Shown piece after piece: positions 45,149-51,726 of a DNA stretch of 51,726 nucleotides. Source of the DNA: Rhodobacter sp. GTDB taxonomy: Bacteria > Pseudomonadota > Alphaproteobacteria > Rhodobacterales > Rhodobacteraceae. The position numbers were made by a program, and so were the translations under genes. Within the stretch, counting starts at the first letter, position 1; every line of letters begins with the position of its first letter. The notes beneath the pieces are model-generated. The model saw only the letters and a program-made list of their open reading frames with translations. It was not told where the DNA came from and did no database searches. The stretch covers positions 1-51,726 of the forward strand of contig JAJEAY010000091.1 of NCBI GenBank assembly GCA_022824145.1, in the 5' to 3' direction.

Positions 45149-46010
45149 GGCGAATCTCGCTTTCGTGCCAATGTCCAAGAACTCTGTGCGAGGCCCAGGT
45201 CGTCAGGAGGAAGATGACGATCCCCAGCACCGAGACCAGAAACAGCGCTGCGAACATGCGCGGGATTTCACTGCGGAAGGAACTCTCGATGATCCTGCTG
45301 GCGAGGCCGGTATGCTGCCCTGCTGTCCCGGCCACGAATTCCGCCACCACAGCGCCGATGAGCGCCAGCCCGCCAGCGACCCTGAGAGCCGCCATGAAAT
45401 AAGGAAGGGCGGACGGAACCAGCAGGTAGCGCAGTTTCTGCCACGGAGTGGCGCGATACATGGCGAAGAGGTCGCGCAGGTTGTGGTCGGCCGACCGCAG
45501 GCCGATCACGGTGTTCGTCAGGATTGGAAAGAAAGCCACGATCCACGCACAGATCAGCAATGCAGCGAAGGTACTGTCGACATAGATCAGAATCAGCGGT
45601 GCGATCGCGACCACCGGCGTGACCTGCAGGATCACCGCAAAGGGAAACAGGCTCAGTTCCACCGGTCGGGACAGAGCGAACAGCGCACCGAGAAACACGC
45701 CGCCGACAATCGCCAGGGCGAGGGAAAAGACGGTCAGCTTCACCGTGAACCAGGACGACGCCATCAGTGACGCGAAATCCCTGACCAAAGTCTCTGCGAT
45801 CAGGCTCGGGGCCGGGATCAGGTATTTGGGAATCTCGTGATACCAGACCAGAAACTCCCAGAGGCAGACTGCGATGATCAATAGCGTGACCGGCATGACC
45901 CAGGTCAGGATCCGCTCGCGCTTGGCGCGGCGCAGATGCGCCGTGTTGACCGGGGCACCGGTACCCTGTTCGCGATCGGGTGCTTGATCAGCGGTCAATG
46001 TTGTCGACAT
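45138..46010 (-). CDS. ABC transporter permease, TauC/SsuC/ThiX-type
   Basis: A 290-residue inner-membrane permease with about six helices. The EAA loop lies in DHNLRDLFAMYRATPWQKLR then LVPSALPYFMAALRVAGGLAL near 188-225, as in the taurine, nitrate and pyrimidine-precursor importers. It works with the ATPase encoded just upstream, whose gene overlaps it by 23 bases, and with the NMT1-like binding protein encoded further downstream. This three-part importer is split by two enzyme genes, which points to one functional unit. Confidence 0.92.
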   Translation of the reverse strand: MSTTLTADQAPDREQGTGAPVNTAHLRRAKRERILTWVMPVTLLIIAVCLWEFLVWYHEIPKYLIPAPSLIAETLVRDFASLMASSWFTVKLTVFSLALAIVGGVFLGALFALSRPVELSLFPFAVILQVTPVVAIAPLILIYVDSTFAALLICAWIVAFFPILTNTVIGLRSADHNLRDLFAMYRATPWQKLRYLLVPSALPYFMAALRVAGGLALIGAVVAEFVAGTAGQHTGLASRIIESSFRSEIPRMFAALFLVSVLGIVIFLLTTWASHRVLGHWHESEIRREH

Positions 46011-46761
46011 GAAGCGTACCTTTCAGGGTTTCCGATATCCGCCGGGCCTCAGCGGAAAATTCCTGTGACATGCGGTAGTCCTCGCCTCGAGGCCACGGAG
46101 CCTGCAGCGGCATGTCCGCGGTCAGCCGTCCCGGACGCGCCGCCATAACGATGACCCGGGAGGAAAGAAAAACGCTCTCGAACACCGAATGAGTGACGAA
46201 GACCACGGTCAGTCCATGATCAACCGACAGTTTCATCACGTCGTTGTTGAGCTTGGACCGGGTCATCTCGTCCAGGGCGGCAAAGGGTTCGTCCATCAGC
46301 AGGATGCGCGGCCGGGTCACCAGCGCCCGCGCGATCGATACCCGCATTTTCATTCCCCCGGACAGTTCGCGCGGGTAGTAGTCCGCGAACTGGGACAGGC
46401 CGACCTCTTTCAGCGCATTCCGCACCCTGGGCTCGCCGTCGCCGCGCCCGACACCGGCCAGCCGCAGCGGCAGGAAAACATTGTCGAAGACCGATGCCCA
46501 CGGCATCAGCGTGGGTTCCTGGAAAACGAAACCGAGATCCTGCTCGGCGCCGCTTTTCGGCGGCGAGATCGTGATTGTTCCGGCTGACAACGGCAGGAGA
46601 CCCGCGATCATTTTCAGCGCCGTGGACTTTCCGCAGCCGGACGGACCCAGAAGTGTAATGAACTCGCCCTCTTCGATTGCCAGGCTGAATTCCTCGACTG
46701 CAGGAACGTCGCCGAACTTCTTGGAAACACGGTCCATCACTATGATCGGGCCGCCACTCAT
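45988..46761 (-). CDS. ABC transporter ATPase, TauB/SsuB/ThiZ-type
   Basis: A 257-residue ATPase. Walker A GPSGCGKST is at 39-47, the Q-loop Gln at 81 (FVFQEPTLMPW), the signature LSGGMKMR at 133-140 and Walker B ILLMDEP at 153-159, with the switch His in FVTHSVFE near 192. The size and the WPRGEDYRMSQEF tail fit the nitrate/taurine/pyrimidine-precursor group. Its ATG overlaps the stop of the creatininase-family gene as ATGA. Confidence 0.94.
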   Translation of the reverse strand: MSGGPIIVMDRVSKKFGDVPAVEEFSLAIEEGEFITLLGPSGCGKSTALKMIAGLLPLSAGTITISPPKSGAEQDLGFVFQEPTLMPWASVFDNVFLPLRLAGVGRGDGEPRVRNALKEVGLSQFADYYPRELSGGMKMRVSIARALVTRPRILLMDEPFAALDEMTRSKLNNDVMKLSVDHGLTVVFVTHSVFESVFLSSRVIVMAARPGRLTADMPLQAPWPRGEDYRMSQEFSAEARRISETLKGTLHVDNIDR

Positions 46762-47573
46762 CCGGAGACCTCCTGGCCGGCGACGGTGTCGAGAAACGAC
46801 AGGGGCAGACGGTCGACTTCCTCAAGGAGAGCGACGAGCTGCCGTGCCGCGTGATCGATAACCGCCCGGCCCTTTTCGGCGGTGGCCGCCGACGCGTTGC
46901 CGCAGGCGCCGGAGGCATTCATGTCCTGTGCCATCCAGCCTAGCTTCCCGGCAGGTGACAGGCCGAGATGCCGGTTTCCGCTGCCGATATCAGCGACGGA
47001 GACACGGAAGTTCCGCGCATGCTCCATCTGAACAAGGTCACCATGCAGGGCCAGCATCATGCTGGTTTCCATGTCGCCCGCATGAATGCCGTATCGCTGC
47101 TCTTCGGCCGAAAACAGCCCCTCGGGCACTCCCTGCGCGAACCAGCTTGCGGCCACGGTCACCATCCGGTGCCGGACGCGCAGATCACGCGCAACGATAT
47201 CCATGGGCGCGATCTGGCCACCGTGGGAATTCAGGAACACAAGTTTTCCTACTCCGGCAGCGGCGACGCTATCGCCGAGATCCATCAGCATGGCGATGAA
47301 GGTCCGGGCCGAAAAGGTCAGCGTGCCGGGCCATGCGCTGTGCTCGTTCGACTTGCCCACGGGCATGGTGGGGAGAAACAGCGCCGGAATTCGTTTTGGG
47401 ATCAGGGATACTGCAGCGTCGATGATCCCATCGAGAATCGTGTGGTCGACGGACAATGGCAGATGTGGCCCGTGCTGTTCGGTCGCGCCGACCGGCAGGA
47501 CGGCAATGAGGTTTTCGCGGTCCAGCGAAGCGAAGTCACGGGCAGTATAGTCGGCCCAGAACCGGTGCATCAT
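46758..47573 (-). CDS. creatininase-family amidohydrolase
   Basis: A 271-residue hydrolase. The two-metal site of creatininase is conserved: Glu32 and His34 in GATEQHGPHLPL, Asp43 in SVDHTILDG, His117 in NSHGGQ and a Glu in IHAGDMETSMM near 173. Members open cyclic amides such as creatinine, or act on formamides and N-formyl or pyrimidine/pterin-like rings (for example FAPy deformylase). Either ATG at 47573 or 47570 could start it; the former overlaps the E1-like gene stop as ATGA. Given the operon, hydrolysis of a ring or formamide taken up by the importer is plausible. Creatinine itself is possible, as creatinase is also in the window. Confidence 0.9.
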   Translation of the reverse strand: MMHRFWADYTARDFASLDRENLIAVLPVGATEQHGPHLPLSVDHTILDGIIDAAVSLIPKRIPALFLPTMPVGKSNEHSAWPGTLTFSARTFIAMLMDLGDSVAAAGVGKLVFLNSHGGQIAPMDIVARDLRVRHRMVTVAASWFAQGVPEGLFSAEEQRYGIHAGDMETSMMLALHGDLVQMEHARNFRVSVADIGSGNRHLGLSPAGKLGWMAQDMNASGACGNASAATAEKGRAVIDHAARQLVALLEEVDRLPLSFLDTVAGQEVSG

Positions 47574-49972
47574 CCTGTCCCCCCAACAAGGCGCAGAGGC
47601 CGCCCGGGAGAAAGCCTGTCAATCACCTTCAGGATCGAGCCGCGGTCAATGCCGAAATGGCGGTAAAGCTCCGGGACGCTCCCGGCCTGGCCGAAATGCT
47701 CGACGCCAAGACCCGCTACCCGGTGCCCATGGACAGAACCCAGCCAGGAGAGCGTGGCGGGATGACCGTCGATTACTGTCACAAGAAGGCAGTCACGCGG
47801 CAGCTGTTCCAGCAGCGATTCAATCAGGCAATGCCCATCCAACCCGTTCACACGCGCCGTCTGCGCTGCCTGCCATCCCGCATTCAGACGATCAGCCGAG
47901 GTCACTGCAAGAATGCCGATGCTGCGCCGCCCTTCGGCCAGAGAACCGGCGACGGCAAGCGCTTCCGAAGCGACCGCGCCCTGATAGGCGAGCACAATTT
48001 CGCAGTTCGGTCCAGGCTCGCGCATCCAGTAGGCTCCGTCGATCACCCCTTGGCGAATCGAGTCAAGGTCGCGCCGGGGCTGTTCCAGCGGTCTTGTCGA
48101 CAGGCGCAGATAGACCGACCCGCCGCCAGCCTCTCGCTTCCAGGCGGCGGAGTCGGCCTTTTCCTCATCGCGCTGCATATATTCGAAAGCCCATTCCAGT
48201 ATGCAGGCCAGTTCGTCGGCGAATGCCGGCTCGAAGCTTGCAAGTCCGTCCTGCGACATGCCGATCAGCGGTGTCGCGATGGACTGGTGCGCGCCGCCTT
48301 CGGGGGCCAGCGATACACCAGAAGGAGTGCCTACCAAAAGAAACCGTGCATTCTGGTAGCAGGCGTAGTTCAGCGCATCGAGGCCACGGATCACGAAAGG
48401 ATCATAGACTGTCCCCACTGGAAGCAGACGTGCGCCAAAGAGACTGTGGCTGAGGCCCGCCGCGCCAAGCAGGAGCATCAGATTCATTTCTGCAATTCCC
48501 AGTTCGAAATGCTGTCCTTCGGGATGGAACTGCCATTTCTGGGACGAAACCACTTTTTCCTCGCGAAAGGTGTCGGCCAGTTTCGTTTTTGCGAAAAGTC
48601 CGCGCCGGTTTACCCAAGAGCCGAGATTGGTCGAGACCGTGACGTCAGGCGAAGCGGTCATGATCCGATCCGCAGCAGGATGATCGGATTTCGCCATTGC
48701 ATCCAGCACCTTTCCGAATGCCGCCTGAGTCGAAATCTCCCGGTCCTGAGGCGCCGCGATGGCTGGTACATTGATCAAAGGCGCGCTCAGTCGGCGGGTT
48801 CTCCGAGCAAAGAACGGAATGCGCCGGATCAACGCATCGAACTGCGCCTCGTCGAGCCCGGTTCCTTCAACCCTGTCCCATTCGTGACCCTCGCGCACGC
48901 TCATGCGCTCTCGGAACCCGGCCATTTGCGGAACGGTCATCAGGCCTGCGTGATTGTCCCTGTGTCCCGCGAGGGGCGTGCTCCAGCCTTTGACGGTATA
49001 GGCGATGAACACAGTTGGCCGGTCGTGTTCTGCCGCAGCATCGAAACCTTCGCGGAGCGTCTCAATGCAGTGTCCGCCGAGATTCTCCATGAGCGCAGCC
49101 AGCTCCCGGTCGCTGCGCCGGGCGACAAGTGAAGACAGATCACTCCGGGTGCCAATGTCGTCGGTCAGCCGCTGACGCCATGCGTCGCCGCCCTGATAGG
49201 TCAACGCCGAATAAAGCTGGTTCGGGCAAGCGTCGATCCAGTCCCTGAGCTCGTTGCCGCCGGGCTCATCAAAGGCGGCGCGCTGCATGGCACCGTGCTT
49301 CAGCTGCACAACGTCCCAGCCGAAAGTCCTGAATATCCCGTCAAGACGTTGGTGAAGGCCCTCGCATACCACGCCATCAAGGCTTTGCCGGTTGTAGTCG
49401 ATGACCCACCAGCAGTTTCTCAGATCGTGCTTCCAGCCTTCCTGCAGGCACTCATGAACATTGCCTTCATCCAGTTCGGCGTCGCCGACGAGGGCAACCA
49501 TTCGGCCCAACGGCATTTGGCCCCAGCCGCGGGCGCTGACATAGTCCTGAACGAGACTGGCGAATGCAGTGACTGCCACGCCGAGACCCACTGAGCCGGT
49601 CGAGAAATCCACGTCGGCGCTGTCCTTGGTGCGGCTGGGATAGCTCTGCGCCCCGCCGTAACCGCGAAAATTCCTTAGATTCTCCAGCGTCTGGTTTCCG
49701 GCCAGGTACTGCAATGCGTGAAACACGGGCCCTGCATGCGGCTTTACCGCGACCCGATCCTGAGGACGGAGCGCGTAGCCGTATAGCGCGGTCATTATAC
49801 TTACCAAGGAAGCGCAGCTGGCTTGATGCCCTCCTACCTTTAGTCCGTCGGCTTTTTGGCGAAGGTGGTTGGCGTCGTGGATCATCCAGGACGACAGCCA
49901 AAGAAGTCTGTCCTGAAGCAGCTTTAGCTCGGCCAGGGACAGCCGGTGTGAACTGACGTTGTCCTGCTGCAT
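47570..49972 (-). CDS. AceE-like thiamine-diphosphate E1 / transketolase-fold enzyme
   Basis: An 800-residue TPP enzyme with the domain order of homodimeric pyruvate dehydrogenase E1: an N-terminal TPP domain with LVGDAELDEGN (163-171) and VIDYNRQSLDG near 190-200, matching the G-D-x-E-x-D-E and N-x-Q-x-L-D-G pattern of AceE; a pyrimidine-binding domain including the HFELGIAEMNLMLLLGAAG catalytic Glu region; and a C-terminal transketolase domain. AceE itself is near 887 residues. No E2 or E3 genes follow, so it may act as an alpha-keto acid decarboxylase, ligase or 2-hydroxyacyl transferase, or use a housekeeping E2. It is the first gene of the ten-gene operon. Confidence 0.85.
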   Translation of the reverse strand: MQQDNVSSHRLSLAELKLLQDRLLWLSSWMIHDANHLRQKADGLKVGGHQASCASLVSIMTALYGYALRPQDRVAVKPHAGPVFHALQYLAGNQTLENLRNFRGYGGAQSYPSRTKDSADVDFSTGSVGLGVAVTAFASLVQDYVSARGWGQMPLGRMVALVGDAELDEGNVHECLQEGWKHDLRNCWWVIDYNRQSLDGVVCEGLHQRLDGIFRTFGWDVVQLKHGAMQRAAFDEPGGNELRDWIDACPNQLYSALTYQGGDAWRQRLTDDIGTRSDLSSLVARRSDRELAALMENLGGHCIETLREGFDAAAEHDRPTVFIAYTVKGWSTPLAGHRDNHAGLMTVPQMAGFRERMSVREGHEWDRVEGTGLDEAQFDALIRRIPFFARRTRRLSAPLINVPAIAAPQDREISTQAAFGKVLDAMAKSDHPAADRIMTASPDVTVSTNLGSWVNRRGLFAKTKLADTFREEKVVSSQKWQFHPEGQHFELGIAEMNLMLLLGAAGLSHSLFGARLLPVGTVYDPFVIRGLDALNYACYQNARFLLVGTPSGVSLAPEGGAHQSIATPLIGMSQDGLASFEPAFADELACILEWAFEYMQRDEEKADSAAWKREAGGGSVYLRLSTRPLEQPRRDLDSIRQGVIDGAYWMREPGPNCEIVLAYQGAVASEALAVAGSLAEGRRSIGILAVTSADRLNAGWQAAQTARVNGLDGHCLIESLLEQLPRDCLLVTVIDGHPATLSWLGSVHGHRVAGLGVEHFGQAGSVPELYRHFGIDRGSILKVIDRLSPGRPLRLVGGTG

Positions 49973-50005
49973 AACTCCAGCGCCAAGGTTTGCCGATCAA
50001 CTGAT

Positions 50006-50054
50006 CAAACCAATAAAACAAAGCAATTGGTTTGTCAAATTCGTTTTGTCAAAT
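50006..50054 (-). promoter_or_regulatory. promoter and probable operator of the E1-like/creatininase operon
   Basis: Starting 34 bases upstream of the E1-like start codon. On the minus strand ATTTGACAAA occurs twice, 14 bases apart (50054-50045 and 50040-50031), giving two perfect TTGACA -35 boxes; 17 bases after the second is TATTGG as a weak -10. A 9-bp perfect inverted repeat, CAAACCAAT and ATTGGTTTG with 11 bases between (50006-50034), spans the -35 to -10 interval. This is a natural binding site for a TetR-type repressor such as the one encoded at the end of the operon; that pairing is inferred. Confidence 0.55.
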
Positions 50055-50655
50055 CAGCATGGTGGATTCCCCGCCTCGTTCGGAAATCTGCACTCGGTGG
50101 AGCGCTCTTCCACTGCGTGTTGATTCAAATGGAGAATTCAGCCCTGAAGACCGCGACGATCAAATCCAGATGGGTATCATGACGATCATTTGCCAATGTG
50201 GATGTTCACGACTGAGGATGCGAGCACTGCGTGGCTGGGACGCGAAATTCGATCGACGAGCCACCATTTCCTGCGTTGTGAATCGTAGAGGGTTGGCGGA
50301 TTCAGATGCAGTTCGAGACCGCCGTTGCAACTGCTGCACATCCCATCGGCACTTCAGCGTTGGCATCGGGAACAGCCTGATTGGGACATCTTTGTCTGAA
50401 ACCTGTCCCGGTGGGGTCTGCGAACTGCAGGAAAACAGCGTGACTCAGGACAGGATGTTTGATCTGAACTGCCAAACCATTAGCCGAAAGCTGGAACATC
50501 CGAATGCGGGAGCTTGCACAGGTGCCCTATTCGTGGATCAATTTCCGCACTCGATAGACCTGTCTCTCACCGCGGACTTTTCTCGCCTTTGGCTTGCTTC
50601 CGCATTTTCCGCGATGCTATATGTAAGGGGCAGTGAGGCGGACAAGGATTCCATT
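50055..50655. other. region without a supported gene
   Basis: About 600 bases between the operon promoter and the first coiled-coil gene. A plus-strand frame is open from 50032 straight into that gene, but its residues are cysteine- and arginine-rich without family features and it lacks a ribosome site, so I treat it as chance. The last part should hold the promoter of the small gene. Confidence 0.4.
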
Positions 50656-51004
50656 ATGAGCGTGACGCGCGAGGAACTGCAGCAGGCTGGCGCCAGTCCG
50701 GAACTGGCGAGGATACTGGCTGACAGGTGGCCCCGGCGCGACCACACTGACCTGACTCGGAATCCTATGGCTGTGGCCTTGCTCGTTGCCTTCTTAGGCG
50801 CATTGGGCTGGCTTGTCCTCGGCGTGACAGGCACTCAGTCTGACGTAGCAGTTCTAAAAGTAGGACAGGCCAAGCTTGAGCAAGACATAGCTGACTTGCG
50901 CCAAGAAATGCTGGCAGGACAGGCCAAGCTCGAAGCCGGTCAGGCCGAGCTCGAAAGCAAACTGGACCGGATTCTTGAAAAATAGGCCACCACGCCACAC
51001 ACAC
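50647..51004 (+). repeat. tandem duplication, copy 1
   Basis: About 358 bases that recur 722 bases later at 51369-51726. From 50675 to about 50830 the two copies differ at only one or two positions, and the similarity continues past the stop codon (GCCACC-CGCCACACACAC). Copy 2 reaches the window edge still matching, so the full unit may be longer. Differences concentrate in 21-base indels within the coiled-coil part. Confidence 0.85.
50656..50985 (+). CDS. small membrane-anchored coiled-coil protein, copy 1
   Basis: A 109-residue protein. An N-terminal cytoplasmic segment begins MSVTREELQQAGASPELARI and ends in a basic WPRRDH, followed by one membrane helix (about 38-58, MAVALLVAFLGALGWLVLGV) and a C-terminal coiled coil of seven-residue repeats (Q-S-D-V-A-V-L, G-Q-A-K-L-E-x, D-I-A-D-L-R-Q, G-Q-A-E-L-E-S) ending KLDRILEK. 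The ATG has AAGG about eight bases upstream. I do not recognise the family; a role as membrane tether or oligomerising partner is inferred from layout. A close paralogue follows at 51378. Confidence 0.75.
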   Translation: MSVTREELQQAGASPELARILADRWPRRDHTDLTRNPMAVALLVAFLGALGWLVLGVTGTQSDVAVLKVGQAKLEQDIADLRQEMLAGQAKLEAGQAELESKLDRILEK

Positions 51005-51368
51005 GAAGAGCAGGCCTCGCACATAGAGGTGACCGGAATTTAAGGGGCGTGGCTTATCCGCCTTCTGACCTGTATAGGACGATGCCGGATTCGGCCGATG
51101 TGAATCGCCGGTCATGTGCCACTACGAACTGCTTCGCTCAATGGGCGACCAAAACAGGACCAAACTAGGCATCCCGGCGTTCGCGTTTGGCGAGCGGAAA
51201 TGATGCACTGGTTCAGCCAAACGCTGTTCGCTCGGAATTTGATCGAGTCATAAGCAGGATTGGCATCTGCCTCTGGAATGCTTAGCCTTCTACGCCAGAG
51301 GCGCCTTGTTCACAGTAGGAAGGGAAGCGCTGCCCTCTTCCTTGGTGAAGGACGAAGTGAAAGACGGG

Positions 51369-51726
51369 AATTCCACTTTGAGCGTGACGCGCGAAGAACT
51401 GCAGCAGGCTGGCGCCAGTCCGGAACTGGCGAGGATACTGGCTGACAGGTGGCCCCGGCGCGACAACACTGACCTGACTCGGAATCCTATGGCTGTGGCC
51501 TTGCTCGTTGCCTTCTTAGGCGCATTGGGCTGGCTTGTCCTCGGCGTGACAGGCACTCAGGCTGATGTAGCGGTTCTCCAGTCTGATGTAGCGGTTCTAA
51601 AGGTAGGACAGGCCAAACTTGAGCAAGACATCGCTGACTTGCGCCAAGAAATGCTTGCAGGACAGGCCAGACTCGAAAGCAAGCTGGACCGGATTCTTGA
51701 AAAATAGGCCACCGCGCCACACACAC
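51369..51726 (+). repeat. tandem duplication, copy 2, reaching the window edge
   Basis: Second copy of the unit described at 50647-51004. At the DNA level the coding part begins with GGAATTCCACTTTGAGC where copy 1 has GGATTCCATTATGAGC, so the start codon differs (TTG here, ATG there). Confidence 0.85.
51378..51707 (+). CDS. small membrane-anchored coiled-coil protein, copy 2
   Basis: A 109-residue paralogue of the protein at 50656, nearly identical over the first 60 residues (Asn for His at 30) and including the membrane helix at about 38-58. In the coiled coil it has one extra heptad (A-D-V-A-V-L-Q before S-D-V-A-V-L-K) and lacks one later heptad (A-K-L-E-A-G-Q), so the length is unchanged. 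The codon matching the copy 1 start is TTG; a longer frame from 51306 exists but its added residues have no counterpart upstream of copy 1. The near identity implies recent duplication or gene conversion. Function unknown. Confidence 0.7.
   Translation: MSVTREELQQAGASPELARILADRWPRRDNTDLTRNPMAVALLVAFLGALGWLVLGVTGTQADVAVLQSDVAVLKVGQAKLEQDIADLRQEMLAGQARLESKLDRILEK

Noticed and set aside
47657-49132. A 491-codon plus-strand frame opposite the E1-like gene
   Set aside because: It lies entirely antisense to a protein with intact TPP motifs and has no domain of its own.
50032-50655. N-terminal extension of the first coiled-coil protein to 317 residues
   Set aside because: The extra 208 residues are not present upstream of copy 2, lack motifs, and the ATG at 50656 has its own ribosome site and marks the start of the duplicated segment.
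1-51726. tRNA, rRNA or CRISPR loci anywhere in the window
   Set aside because: Reading both strands I found no T-loop/acceptor combination, rRNA core sequence or regularly spaced direct repeats; a tool-based scan could still find a tRNA I missed.

Overview
The window reads as a chromosomal segment of an alphaproteobacterium, most likely a roseobacter-type member of the Rhodobacterales. The basis is gene content and order: a minus-strand cytochrome oxidase assembly block (ctaC, ctaB, a 61-residue membrane protein, ctaG, coxC, SURF1) runs into thrC, an M16 peptidase and a GNAT acetyltransferase, with tldD divergent; lysC, ptsP and a DUF1178 gene lie close by. GC content is high and third codon positions are GC-rich. 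No rRNA, tRNA or CRISPR array was found by eye.

Left part (1-19.4 kb): accessory uptake and catabolism, almost all on the minus strand. First comes a polyamine-type ABC importer (ATPase, binding protein, a small translationally coupled ORF, two permeases, and the first codons of a further gene at the edge). After a stretch with decayed transposase comes a tripartite tricarboxylate transporter (TctC, TctB, TctA homologues) with an NTF2-like protein, a class III aminotransferase and an IclR regulator. Then a likely operon of alpha/beta hydrolase, flavin reductase, luciferase-like monooxygenase and aldehyde dehydrogenase, and a creatinase flanked by frameshifted gene remains.

Middle (19.3-22.5 kb): a patch of genome turnover. 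A gene for a PD-(D/E)XK nuclease-like protein with a RecB-type QxxxY motif sits between two copies of a roughly 93-bp inverted repeat, next to a decayed IS4-like transposase piece and the broken end of a DUF3883 gene. An EcsC-family gene follows. This is the best candidate here for a remnant defence or mobile-cargo locus.

Centre (22.5-39.6 kb): largely conserved housekeeping: cytochrome b561, ptsP, lysC, a threonine dehydratase-like enzyme, DUF1178, NUDIX, GNAT, M16 peptidase, thrC, the oxidase assembly block and tldD. The oxidase catalytic subunit I gene and tldE/pmbA are not in the window.

Right part (39.9-50.1 kb): a tightly packed ten-gene minus-strand operon with mostly 1-4 base overlaps: AceE-like thiamine-diphosphate E1, creatininase-family amidohydrolase, ABC ATPase and permease, cytosine-deaminase-like amidohydrolase, FAD-linked oxidase, NMT1/ThiY-like binding protein, NAD(P)H oxidoreductase, RidA-family protein and a TetR regulator. 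A promoter with two TTGACA boxes and a 9-bp inverted repeat lies upstream. I infer an undescribed uptake-and-degradation pathway for a nitrogen heterocycle or guanidino compound. The right edge holds a recent tandem duplication of a small membrane-anchored coiled-coil gene whose copies differ by whole heptads.
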